The notes under the pieces: model-generated
Databases searched by the model: none
What the model saw: the letters and a program-made list of their open reading frames with translations, nothing else
Told to the model about the DNA's origin: nothing
Shown here: positions 26,676 through 35,194 of the stretch, piece after piece
Position numbering within the stretch: the stretch's first letter is position 1
Layout: each line of letters starts with the position of its first letter
Translations under genes and position numbers: made by a program
Origin: Bordetella sp. H567
Lineage (GTDB): Bacteria > Pseudomonadota > Gammaproteobacteria > Burkholderiales > Burkholderiaceae_B
Assembly (NCBI RefSeq): GCF_001704295.1
Contig: NZ_CP012334.1
Location: forward strand, 434,001 to 498,000
Reading direction: 5' to 3'
Length of the DNA stretch: 64,000 nt

Positions 26676-27929
26676 TTGTCGACGAAGCCTGACGCCGCCG
26701 CTGCCGGCAATGCGGATGAAGCGCCCGCGGGTACCGTGCCCTGGCGCGAAAACTATGTCCCCTATGCGATCTCGCGCGTGTTGTCCGCGGTGGCCTTCCA
26801 GGGTATCGGGATCGCGTTGGGCTGGCTGGTGTACGACCAGACCCACAGTGCGTTCTACCTGGGCCTGATCGGGCTGTGCCAGTTCCTGCCGATGGTGGTG
26901 CTGACCTTGGTGGTGGGGCAGGTGGCGGACCGCTTCGATCGCCGGCGCATCGCCCTGATCGCGCAGAGCGTAAAGGCCGTGGTGGCCATCGCCTTGAGCT
27001 GGGCCATCTGGTCCGGCAGCCTGAGCGTACCGCTGATCTTCGTTTCCGTGGTCGTCCTGGGGGCGGCGCAGTCCTTCGAGCAGCCGACCATGCAGTCGCT
27101 GGTGCCCAGCATCGTGCCGCCGTCGGCGCTGCAGCAGGCGCTGTCGGTCACGACGGCGTTGTTCCAGACCGCGACCATCATCGGCCCCGCGCTGGGCGGC
27201 GTCGCCTACGGCATCAATCCCCTGGCGCCCTTCCTGTTGTCGTCGGTCATGTTCGTGGTGGCCAGCGTCTGCGTGATGTCGATCAAGACGGTGCGCGGCG
27301 GCTATAACCGCGGGCCCGTCACGCTGCGCTCGGCCTTCGCCGGCGTGTCCTTCATTTTCAACCGTCCGGTCATGCTGGGCGTCATCTCGCTGGACCTGTT
27401 CGCGGTCCTGCTGGGCGGCACGACGGCCCTGCTGCCGATATTCGCCCGCGACATCCTGCAGGCCGGGCCGTGGGCGCTGGGCCTGCTGCGCTCATCCTCG
27501 GCGGTGGGCGCGGTGCTGATGTCCCTCTTCATCGCGCGCGTGCCGCTGAAGACGGGGATAGGCATGAAGATGCTGGCCTCGGTGGCGGTGTTCGGGCTGG
27601 CCACCATCGTCTTCGCGCTATCCAGCAATATCACGCTGTCCATCGTGGCGCTCGCGGTATTGGGCGCGGCCGATACGATCAGCATGGTGGTGCGCATCAC
27701 CCTTGTGCAGCTGTTGACGCCGGACGAGATGCGGGGGCGCGTCAACGCCGTCAATTCGCTGTTCGTCGGCACGTCCAACCAGCTTGGCGAATTCTATTCC
27801 GGCACCCTGGCGGGCTTCGTCGGCCCGGTGGCGGCGGGGGTCATCGGGGGAGTCAGCACGATCGTGGTGGTGGCCTTGTGGCTGCGCCTTTTTCCCGACC
27901 TGCGGAAAGTCAAGACGCTGGCGGGCTGA
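26676..27929 (+). CDS. MFS transporter (MFS_3/EntS-like)
   Basis: A 417-residue carrier with 12 predicted helices. The motif-A loop GQVADRFDRRRIALIA lies between helices 2 and 3. It resembles the drug and siderophore exporter group of MFS proteins. Translation appears to begin at a TTG (26676) seven bases after AGGAG; no upstream ATG gives a better fit. Neighbours are a convergent IclR gene and a divergent LysR gene, so the substrate is not evident. Confidence 0.88.
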   Translation: MSTKPDAAAAGNADEAPAGTVPWRENYVPYAISRVLSAVAFQGIGIALGWLVYDQTHSAFYLGLIGLCQFLPMVVLTLVVGQVADRFDRRRIALIAQSVKAVVAIALSWAIWSGSLSVPLIFVSVVVLGAAQSFEQPTMQSLVPSIVPPSALQQALSVTTALFQTATIIGPALGGVAYGINPLAPFLLSSVMFVVASVCVMSIKTVRGGYNRGPVTLRSAFAGVSFIFNRPVMLGVISLDLFAVLLGGTTALLPIFARDILQAGPWALGLLRSSSAVGAVLMSLFIARVPLKTGIGMKMLASVAVFGLATIVFALSSNITLSIVALAVLGAADTISMVVRITLVQLLTPDEMRGRVNAVNSLFVGTSNQLGEFYSGTLAGFVGPVAAGVIGGVSTIVVVALWLRLFPDLRKVKTLAG

Positions 27930-27992
27930 GCCGCCTCGCCGCGTATCCCATGCCGTATCCGGCGTGAACCGCGTGGCGGCGTCGTGCGCCGG

Positions 27993-28766
27993 CTATTTCC
28001 AGCCGAGCCGCCGCATCAATTCGTTCGAGGCTTCGCGCAGCAGTCCCAGGTGGCGCTCCTGGTCCTTCTCGTCGTAGCGGAAGTGGGGCACGGTCAGCAT
28101 CAGATTGCCCCGCACCTGCCCGTCCTGGTCGAAGAACGGCACCGCGATGCCGTGCATGTCCGGCGCGCGTTCCGCATAGCTGGTGGCATAGCCCTGCAGC
28201 CGTATTTTTTCCAGCGTCTTGCGCAGTTCCGGGACATCCAGCGGACGGCTGTTCAGTGGCGACGGCGCGGCCTGGCCTATCGCCTCCTCGATTTCCTCCG
28301 GCCGCATGAAGGCCAGGATGGATCGCCCCGCCGCGCCCCAGGTGAGCGGCTGCAGTTGATTGAGCGGCGCGGTGTACCGCAGCGGATGCGAAGGCCACGC
28401 GATCTCCGACATGAAGATGCGCAGGTCCTGGCGGGATAGCAGCACCAGCATCGCGGTTTCATCCGTCGCGTCGCGCAAGCCTTGCAGCAGCGGACCCGCG
28501 AGTCGGTTGATGGGCATGTCGGCGCTGAGCTTGCCCGCCACCCGGTAAAGTTCGATACCCGGCGTGTACAGGCCCTCGGCATCCTGGTCGACGAAGCCCA
28601 GCGGGCGGCACAGCTTCAACAGGCGATGCACGCTGCCGCGCGGCAGGTCCAGCTCCCGGGCCAGCTCGTTCAGCGGCCAGCGGTCCCGCGCCGCGAAGGC
28701 GGACAGGATGCGCAGCACGCGGTTGACCGTTCCCGTGTCGGCCGGAGAGGCTACCTTGGAGACCAT
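27993..28766 (-). CDS. IclR-family transcriptional regulator
   Basis: A 257-residue regulator: N-terminal winged helix (about 10-70; LNELARELDLPRGSVHRLLK) and C-terminal ligand-binding domain (ETAMLVLLSRQDLRIFM, PLTWGAAGRSILAF, GIAVPFFDQDGQVRGNL). ATG 28766 was selected as the family-typical start. Divergent from ogt and convergent with the MFS gene. Target genes are unknown. Confidence 0.9.
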   Translation of the reverse strand: MVSKVASPADTGTVNRVLRILSAFAARDRWPLNELARELDLPRGSVHRLLKLCRPLGFVDQDAEGLYTPGIELYRVAGKLSADMPINRLAGPLLQGLRDATDETAMLVLLSRQDLRIFMSEIAWPSHPLRYTAPLNQLQPLTWGAAGRSILAFMRPEEIEEAIGQAAPSPLNSRPLDVPELRKTLEKIRLQGYATSYAERAPDMHGIAVPFFDQDGQVRGNLMLTVPHFRYDEKDQERHLGLLREASNELMRRLGWK

Positions 28767-28963
28767 GTAGTGGTTTTTTCGCTGTAATGGCGCGTGCAAG
28801 GATAACATTGCGGGCTTGGACTCCAAGGATCGTTGCCGGCCCGCGGACAGCCGCCTGGTTCCTGCCGATGAAGCCGCAAGAAGCGGAGTTCGCACCGTCC
28901 CCGCGATTCCTAGACTCTTGTCCATGGGCCGCGCCACGGCCCGTCCTTGGATGGAGAACTGAA

Positions 28964-29458
28964 ATGGCTTATGTGTTCAAGACCGTCGCGACGCCGGTGG
29001 GCAGGCTGAAGGTCGTCGCCAGGGGAAGCTGCCTGTCGGCCGTCCTGTGGGAGAACGACCGGCCGGGCCGTGTGCGGCTGGGCGACATGCGCGAAGACGA
29101 CAACGATCCCACGCTGCGGGAAGTCGAACGGCAGCTGGGCGAGTATTTCGCCGGCCGGCGCGATCGCTTCGATATCCCCTTGGAATTCGCGGGCACGGAT
29201 TTCCAGAAGAAGGTCTGGGGCGCGCTGCTGGAGATCCCCTACGGCGAAACGCGCAGCTATCGCAGCATCGCCGAGCGCATCGGCCATGCGAAAGCCGTGC
29301 GGGCGGTGGGCGCCGCCAACGGCAGGAATCCGATCTCGATCATCGCGCCCTGCCATCGCGTCATCGGCGCGTCGGGCAGCCTGACCGGATTCGCCGGCGG
29401 CCTGGAGGTCAAGGCGCGGCTGCTGGCGCTGGAGCGCCAGCCCGCCGTCCCGGCTTGA
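28964..29458 (+). CDS. ogt: Methylated-DNA--[protein]-cysteine S-methyltransferase
   Basis: A 164-residue suicide repair protein that transfers the alkyl group of O6-alkylguanine to its own cysteine. The active-site motif is IIAPCHRVIG and the DNA-binding helix-turn-helix region is PYGETRSYRSIAERIGHAKAVRAVGAANGRNP. It is the short form without an Ada domain. ATG 28964 follows GGAGAA. It stands alone between IclR and the lyase operon. Confidence 0.95.
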   Translation: MAYVFKTVATPVGRLKVVARGSCLSAVLWENDRPGRVRLGDMREDDNDPTLREVERQLGEYFAGRRDRFDIPLEFAGTDFQKKVWGALLEIPYGETRSYRSIAERIGHAKAVRAVGAANGRNPISIIAPCHRVIGASGSLTGFAGGLEVKARLLALERQPAVPA

Positions 29459-29594
29459 ACGCCGCGGGCCCTGGCCGGGCGAGCAAATGCGCCCGCGGCA
29501 CGAAAGCCAACGCCTTCCTGCCGCGAGCGATGCCTTCTTTATTCGAGGCGATGCGTTCCTTGAGATGCTGGGCGCGCTTGGCGGATTCTGAAAA

Positions 29595-30947
29595 TTACCG
29601 CAAGGACGACAGCGCGCGCACGCGCGCCGCGGCCTCCCGCGCCATGTCGGCGCACAGGCCGGTGTAGGCGGTAGGGTCCAGCAGGCGGTCCACGGCCTCC
29701 GGCCCCAGATGCGCGCGCACGCGCTCGTCCTGGGCCAGCAATTGACGGAAGGGTTTGCCTTCGACGAAGGCGGCCTGCGCGGCGTCGTACACCACGTCGT
29801 GCGCGTGCTGGCGGCCCAATTGCAGACCCAGTTCCAGCATGATGGCCTCGGCCATGATCAGGCCGCCGCCCAGGTCCAGGTTGGCGCGCATGCGCCGCGG
29901 ATCCAGGCGCAGCCCCCGCATCACCGCGACCAGGCGCGAGAGCATGTCGCCCGTGGCGATGCAGGCGTTGGCTTCGGCGGCATTGCGCATCAGCGTGGTG
30001 GTGCGGTCGGCCTCGTGTTCGGTCTGCATCGCCTCCAGCGCCAGCGGCACCGCCGCGCGCACTTCCGCGGCGGCGGCGACGATGTCCTGGCACAGCTTGG
30101 GATTGCGCTTCTGCGGCATCGTCGAACTGCCCACGGTGCCGGGCGGCACGGGTTCTTCCACCTCGCCGAATTCGGTTTTCATGAGCGTATAGATTTCCCG
30201 GCCGATCTTGCCGCCGGTCGCCGCCAGCATGCCCAGCAGGCAGACGTTTTCGGCGGTGTGGTCGCCGATGCTGCGCGCCGGCACGGCCATCGGGGTCATG
30301 CCCAGATGCTTGCCCACGCCCGCCTGCACCGCGGGGCCCTGGGCACCCAGCGATGCATAGGTTCCGGCCGCGCCGCCCAGCATCGCCACGAACATGCGCG
30401 GCCGGGCCTGGTCCAGGCGTTCCAGGTGGCGCAGCAGTTCGTCGATCCAGACCGCGACCTTGTAGCCGAAGGTGGCCGGCACCGCATGCTGCCCATGGGT
30501 ACGCGCGGCGATCGGCATGTCGGCGCCGCGCTCGGCCAGGTCCGCCATGGCGTCGAGCAGCGCCAGCAACTGGCGGCGGAAAACATCGTGCGCCTGCCGC
30601 AGCACCAGCAGGTCGCCGGTTTGCGTGATGTTCTGCGTCGTGGCGCCCCAATGCACCCAGCCGCCGTGCGGTTCGCCCACCACGCGGCTCAGTTCCCACA
30701 CCAGCGGCACGAGCGTGTGCGCCGTGCGCGAGAAGGCTTCGTCGATGCGCGCGCGGTCCAGCAGTTCCAGCTTGCAGGCGCGCGTGATCGCGTCGGCGGC
30801 CTCGGCCGGGATGATGCCCAGCTCGGCCTGCGCGCGGGCCAGCGCGCCTTCCACGTCCAGCCACGCCTGCCAGCGGTTTTCCAGCTTGTACAGGGCGCGG
30901 ATGCCCGGCTCCTCGACCCTGCTCGCGGTGGAGATATCGTCGCTCAT
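29595..30947 (-). CDS. Fumarase/adenylosuccinate lyase superfamily protein (CMLE-like)
   Basis: A 450-residue lyase of the aspartase/fumarase superfamily. Conserved region C3, GSSTMPQKRNP, is intact with its catalytic serine, and the WVHWGATTQNI and ARTHGQHAVPATFG regions are also clear. The sequence is nearer to the adenylosuccinate lyase and 3-carboxy-cis,cis-muconate cycloisomerase group than to argininosuccinate lyase. It is the last gene of a leftward operon with a sugar-type ABC importer and an enolase-superfamily enzyme, so a catabolic role on a substrate made by the latter is likely; housekeeping PurB is unlikely. Confidence 0.85.
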   Translation of the reverse strand: MSDDISTASRVEEPGIRALYKLENRWQAWLDVEGALARAQAELGIIPAEAADAITRACKLELLDRARIDEAFSRTAHTLVPLVWELSRVVGEPHGGWVHWGATTQNITQTGDLLVLRQAHDVFRRQLLALLDAMADLAERGADMPIAARTHGQHAVPATFGYKVAVWIDELLRHLERLDQARPRMFVAMLGGAAGTYASLGAQGPAVQAGVGKHLGMTPMAVPARSIGDHTAENVCLLGMLAATGGKIGREIYTLMKTEFGEVEEPVPPGTVGSSTMPQKRNPKLCQDIVAAAAEVRAAVPLALEAMQTEHEADRTTTLMRNAAEANACIATGDMLSRLVAVMRGLRLDPRRMRANLDLGGGLIMAEAIMLELGLQLGRQHAHDVVYDAAQAAFVEGKPFRQLLAQDERVRAHLGPEAVDRLLDPTAYTGLCADMAREAAARVRALSSLR

Positions 30948-30962
30948 TGCTCTGCTTCCTCG

Positions 30963-32072
30963 TTACCCGATGCGGTGCTTGTTCACCAGTTTTTCGTCCA
31001 GCACCAGGCCGAATCCGGGGCCTTGGGGCACGTGGATGATACCGTTGCTGACGGTCGCCCGGTTCTGGATCATATGGGCCCAGATGGGGTCCCGACGCGG
31101 GTCCGCGAAGCACTCGACATAGCTGCCGTGCGCCACGCCGGACAGCATATGCACCGCCAGGTGCGGCTCTTCGTGGTGGGCCATGCGCACGTTGAAGACG
31201 GAACACATGGCCGCGGCGCGCCGCCATTCCGTGATGCCGCCGCTTTCGGAGGCATCGAAGTTGACATAGTCCACGGCGTCGGCTTGCAGCAGGCGGCGCA
31301 CGCCGTAGCTGGTGTATTCGGATTGGCCGGCGTTCACGGGGATGGACGTGGCCTGGCGCACGCGCGCCATCATGGCGGCGTCGTCATACCAGTGGCAGGG
31401 CTCTTCGAACCACTGGATGTCCAGGTGCTCGATCAGGCGCGAGAACAGGATGGCGTCCGGCACGCTCCAGCCGCGATTGGCGTCGACCACCAGGATGAAG
31501 TCCTTGCCGGCGCCATCGCGCGCGGCCGCCACGCGCTCGGCATCCTCGCGCGGCGACAGCCCGCCCACCTTCACCTTGCAGCCTGCCATGCCGGCATTGC
31601 GCAGCCATTCCATTTCGCGCGACAGGTCGGCCAGCGTCTTGCCGGCTTCGTAGTAGCCGGCGATGGAGATGATGGGCATGCTGGTGCGGCTGCCGCCCAG
31701 CAGGGTGGATACGTTGACCCCGCAGGCCTTGCCGAACAGGTCCCACAGGGCGGTATCGGCGCAGGCGATGGCCTCCATGGCGAGTTTGCGGTCGCGATTC
31801 CAGCCGGTGATGCCGGCCATCTTGCGCCACAGGTACTCGATGCGGGATGCGTCCTCGCCGATCAGCAGCGGCGCCAGCTCGTCCTGCACGATGCGCGCGA
31901 TGGCGACGGATTCGTCGCGGTTGTCGCCGTTGTAGACCTCGCTGACCAGGCCGTCCTCGGTCCGGATGCGGGTGATGACGGTGCAGCGCTTCAGCACGTG
32001 GTAGGTGCTGCCGCCGAAGTCCTTGTCCAGGGGGATCTCGATGGGAATGGCCTGTACGCTGTGGATGCGCAT
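30963..32072 (-). CDS. Mandelate racemase/muconate lactonizing enzyme family protein
   Basis: A 369-residue enolase-superfamily enzyme. It has the K-x-K catalytic pair in GCKVKVGG, metal ligands in VVDANRGW, WFEEPCHWYD and NAGQSEYTSYG, and a histidine segment MAHHEEPHLAVHML near the C-terminal end of the barrel. Family members abstract a proton next to a carboxylate and then racemise, dehydrate or cycloisomerise. The reaction here cannot be fixed by motif alone. Its start follows the permease gene by 53 bases and the lyase starts 15 bases after it. Confidence 0.88.
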   Translation of the reverse strand: MRIHSVQAIPIEIPLDKDFGGSTYHVLKRCTVITRIRTEDGLVSEVYNGDNRDESVAIARIVQDELAPLLIGEDASRIEYLWRKMAGITGWNRDRKLAMEAIACADTALWDLFGKACGVNVSTLLGGSRTSMPIISIAGYYEAGKTLADLSREMEWLRNAGMAGCKVKVGGLSPREDAERVAAARDGAGKDFILVVDANRGWSVPDAILFSRLIEHLDIQWFEEPCHWYDDAAMMARVRQATSIPVNAGQSEYTSYGVRRLLQADAVDYVNFDASESGGITEWRRAAAMCSVFNVRMAHHEEPHLAVHMLSGVAHGSYVECFADPRRDPIWAHMIQNRATVSNGIIHVPQGPGFGLVLDEKLVNKHRIG

Positions 32073-32125
32073 GGTATGGCTTGCTCCATGATGTGGGAAT
32101 ACGGAATGGCCCTTGCGGGCCGTGC

Positions 32126-33022
32126 TTACTCGCCCTTGTTCGCGCCCTCGGCCAGGCCCAGCGTCAGCTTGCGCTGCACAAGCACGTAGAAGGCCAGCAC
32201 CGGCAGGGTCACCAGCACGGCCGCGGCCAGCAGCATGCCCCACGAGTAGATGTTGTCCTGGCCTATCCAGGTGGCCAGCCCCAGCGTCAGCACCTTGTTG
32301 CGCTCCGAAGATGTGAACACCAGCGCGAACAGGAATTCGTTCCACGCATGGTTGAAGCTGAAGACGCCGGTGGACACCATGCCGGGCAGGGCCAGCGGCA
32401 GCACCACGCGGCGCAGCGCCTGCAGCCGCGTGCAGCCGTCGACCATGGCGCTTTCCTCCAGGCTCACGGGAATGGCGTTGAAGTAGGCGCGCATGTACCA
32501 CAGGGTCAGCGGCAGCGTGAACGCCAGGTTGGCGATGATCAGCGACGCCAGCGTATCGGCCATGCCCAGGTCCACCACGTACACGTATAGCGGCAGCACC
32601 ACCAGTACTTCGGGCAGCATGTAGCTGAGCATCGTGACGCGCGAAAACACCCGTACGGCGCGATAGGAGAATCGGCTCAGGCTGTATGCGCCCAATGCGC
32701 CCAGTACCAGCGAGATGACGGTGGTCGTGCAGGCCACGATCAGGCTGTTCAGGAAATACATGCCGAAGCTGGTCTGGGCGAACAGGTCCCGATAGTTCTG
32801 CAGCGTCCAGGTGCGCGGCAGGAAGGTCGGGGGCACCTGATAGAACTCGCCCGAGGCCTTCAGCGACGAGATGATCATCCAGAAGAGCGGAAAGCCCGCA
32901 ACCACCAGGGCGGTCAGCAGCAGCAGCCAGAAGACCAGGCGCCGGGAGGCCAGGTTCAGCGCGTTCAGGGCATCGGGATGCAGGCGCGGGCCCGGCGCCG
33001 CGGAAGTGGCCGTCATGCTCAT
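32126..33022 (-). CDS. Carbohydrate ABC transporter permease (MalG/UgpE-like)
   Basis: A 298-residue inner-membrane permease with six predicted helices and the EAA loop (EESAMVDGCTRLQALRRVVLPLALPGM). The ribosome site AGGAG precedes ATG 33022. It pairs with the larger permease at 33099-34097 in a CUT1-type importer for sugars or sugar derivatives. Confidence 0.93.
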   Translation of the reverse strand: MSMTATSAAPGPRLHPDALNALNLASRRLVFWLLLLTALVVAGFPLFWMIISSLKASGEFYQVPPTFLPRTWTLQNYRDLFAQTSFGMYFLNSLIVACTTTVISLVLGALGAYSLSRFSYRAVRVFSRVTMLSYMLPEVLVVLPLYVYVVDLGMADTLASLIIANLAFTLPLTLWYMRAYFNAIPVSLEESAMVDGCTRLQALRRVVLPLALPGMVSTGVFSFNHAWNEFLFALVFTSSERNKVLTLGLATWIGQDNIYSWGMLLAAAVLVTLPVLAFYVLVQRKLTLGLAEGANKGE

Positions 33023-33098
33023 GTCGTGCGCTCCTGTGGCCGCGTTGCGCGTGGCCCGGCGTTGCCGGCGCGGTGCGAGGACTGCCTTGCCGCCGCGT

Positions 33099-34016
33099 TC
33101 ATCGTTTCGCCTCCGCGCGCCGGATCAGCATGAAGTAGGCGGCCAGCAGCACGCCCAGGATGACGGCCGTGACGATAGCCATGGCGGCGGCGCGGCCCAT
33201 TTCGCCGTCGACGAAAGCCTTCTCGTAGACCAGCACGGGCAGCGTGGTGGTGGCATCCATGGGGCCGCCGCCCGTCATCAGGTAAATGATGTCGAACTTG
33301 TGGAAGGTCCAGATGGTGCGCAGCAGCGCGGTCAGCAGGAAGACCGGCATCACATAGGGCAGAGTGATGCGCCAGAACTGCTGCAGGTCGCCGGCGCCGT
33401 CGATGCGCGCCGCTTCGTATTGCTCCTGCGGGATGGATTGCAGCACGGCCAGGAGCGCCAGCACGGAGAACGGCAGGAATTTCCAGACACCCACCACGAT
33501 GACGGAGAACATGGCCATCGAGGGGCTGTCCAGCCAGTTCAGCGGCTGGTCGATGGCCCCCACGGCGACCAGCAGGTAGTTCAGGATGCCGACCACGTCG
33601 TGGAACATGTAGCGCCATATCAGCACGGCGACGACCGTGGGAATCAGGTAGGGCGCGAAAGCGATGGCGCGCGCCAGGCCGCGGCCGAAGAAGGCGCGGT
33701 TCAACAGCAGCGCCACTCCCAGCCCCAGCACCATCTCCGCGCCGACGCTGCCGAAGACCCATATGGCTGTGTTCACCAGCGCGTGATAGAAGGCACTTGA
33801 ACGGAAAACCCAGGCATAGTTGCGCAGGCCCGCGTAGGCCCCGCCGCCGTCGCCCAGCCCGGAATCGCTGAAACTCAATCCGATCACGGTCACGGCCGGC
33901 ACGGCAACCAGCAGGACGAGGATGGCCACGCTGGGCAGCAGCGTGACGCAAGCCACCATGCGGTTCTCGTGTTCCGTGGAAGTCCCGCCTCCGGGCGGCC
34001 GCGCGGGCGCGCTCAT
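33099..34016 (-). CDS. Carbohydrate ABC transporter permease (MalF/UgpA-like)
   Basis: The permease core has six predicted helices and an EAA loop (EAARIDGAGDLQQFWRITLPYVMPVF). Two starts are possible. ATG 34016 has a strong AGGAGG site 8 bases upstream and gives 305 residues. ATG 34097 overlaps the ATPase stop as ATGA and adds 27 residues. The two starts lie in an 81-base in-frame duplication: GCCTCCGGGCGGCCGCGCGG (plus strand) occurs at 33987-34006 and 34068-34087. I prefer 34016 because the extra 27 residues look like translated intergenic repeat. The substrate is unknown. Confidence 0.88.
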   Translation of the reverse strand: MSAPARPPGGGTSTEHENRMVACVTLLPSVAILVLLVAVPAVTVIGLSFSDSGLGDGGGAYAGLRNYAWVFRSSAFYHALVNTAIWVFGSVGAEMVLGLGVALLLNRAFFGRGLARAIAFAPYLIPTVVAVLIWRYMFHDVVGILNYLLVAVGAIDQPLNWLDSPSMAMFSVIVVGVWKFLPFSVLALLAVLQSIPQEQYEAARIDGAGDLQQFWRITLPYVMPVFLLTALLRTIWTFHKFDIIYLMTGGGPMDATTTLPVLVYEKAFVDGEMGRAAAMAIVTAVILGVLLAAYFMLIRRAEAKR

Positions 34017-34087
34017 GGGTGTGCCCTCCTGTCGCTGCGCGACATCCTCCCCGTGGGAGGGAGCGCTGCCTCCGGGCGGCCGCGCGG
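33987..34087. repeat. 81-base-period direct repeat duplicating a gene start
   Basis: The 20-base unit GCCTCCGGGCGGCCGCGCGG occurs at 33987-34006 and again at 34068-34087, each copy followed closely by CGCTCAT, the complement of an ATG start and the next codon. Between the copies is a 6-bp stem, CCTCCC-CGT-GGGAGG (about 34046-34060). The unit resembles G+C-rich palindromic intergenic elements and apparently inserted or expanded across the translation start. Confidence 0.7.
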
Positions 34088-34093
34088 CGGCGC

Positions 34094-35158
34094 TCATGCC
34101 AGCCTCTGCCGCAGCGGTACCACCCGGGCGGCGCCGCCGCGCGGGCGTGCCAGGCGGGTTTGCGGGTCGAACAGCGACAGGTCGGCGGCGCGGACGGCGA
34201 AGGGCGCGAGTTCGCCGACTTCCTGTGTGTACGGCACCGTTGCGGGAATGCGCGCGATCACGCGGGCGGCGGGATAGCCGCCTTCGGTTTCGCCATGGAA
34301 CAGGCGTTCCCCGCCCAGGTACTCGATGCGCCGCAAGCGCAGGGGAATGTCGACCAGCTCGCCTTCGTCACGGAAGAAGGCGCGCGGCATGTAGTGTTCC
34401 GGACGGAAGCCGATCACGTCGCCGCCGGTCTCGATCAGGTTCATCGGCGGCATGCCGACGAAGGTGGCCACGAAGGTGTCCGCGGGATGCAGATAGATGT
34501 CTTGCGGCGTGCCGATCTGGCGCACGCGGCCTTCGTTCAGCACGGCGACGCGGTCGCCCATGCCCATGGCTTCGGTCTGGTCGTGCGTAACGTAGAGCCA
34601 GGTGCCCTTCACGCGATGCTGGAATTCGCGCAAGTCCTCGCGCGCCGTATGCCGCATCTTGGCATCCAGGTTGGACAGGGGCTCGTCCAGCAGGAAAACG
34701 TCCGGATCGCGCACCAGCGACCGCGCCAGCGCGGTGCGCTGGCGCTCGCCGCCCGAGGTGTGGCGCGGCTTGCGCTGCAGCAGGTGCTCGATGCCGACCA
34801 TCCTGGCGGCCCAGCGCACCTTGCCGTCGATGTCCATGTTGCGCGTGCCGCGCACCCGCAGCGGGAATGCGATGTTTTCGTAGAGCGTCAGGTGCGGATA
34901 CAAGGCGTAGTTCTGGAACACCATCGCGACGTTGCGGTCCTTGGGCCGCAGGCGCGTAACGGCATGCCCGTCGATCAGCACCTCGCCTTCGGTGGGCGTT
35001 TCCAGTCCCGAGATGATGCGCATCAAGGTCGATTTGCCGCAGCCGGACGGGCCCAGCAGGATCAACAGTTCGCCGTCATCGACCTTCAGGCTGACGTCGT
35101 CGACGGAATGCTGCTGCTGGAAGTACTTGTGTATGCCGCGCAGTTCCAGACTGGCCAT
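34094..35158 (-). CDS. Carbohydrate ABC transporter ATP-binding protein (MalK/UgpC-like)
   Basis: A 354-residue ATPase. Walker A is GPSGCGKST, the Q-loop MVFQNYALYPH, Walker B VFLLDEP, and the switch histidine lies in YVTHDQTEAMG. The signature motif reads TSGGERQRTALARSL instead of the usual LSGGQRQR, a mild deviation. A C-terminal TOBE-type regulatory domain follows. It lies 36 bases after the binding-protein gene in the same leftward operon. Confidence 0.95.
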   Translation of the reverse strand: MASLELRGIHKYFQQQHSVDDVSLKVDDGELLILLGPSGCGKSTLMRIISGLETPTEGEVLIDGHAVTRLRPKDRNVAMVFQNYALYPHLTLYENIAFPLRVRGTRNMDIDGKVRWAARMVGIEHLLQRKPRHTSGGERQRTALARSLVRDPDVFLLDEPLSNLDAKMRHTAREDLREFQHRVKGTWLYVTHDQTEAMGMGDRVAVLNEGRVRQIGTPQDIYLHPADTFVATFVGMPPMNLIETGGDVIGFRPEHYMPRAFFRDEGELVDIPLRLRRIEYLGGERLFHGETEGGYPAARVIARIPATVPYTQEVGELAPFAVRAADLSLFDPQTRLARPRGGAARVVPLRQRLA

Positions 35159-35194
35159 GCGTGTCCCCTTCCATGTATGCCGGGTGGGCCGGCC

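Noticed and set aside
29709-32189. A plus-strand open frame of over 820 codons
   Set aside because: It is antisense to the lyase and the enolase-superfamily genes, both of which carry intact catalytic motifs.
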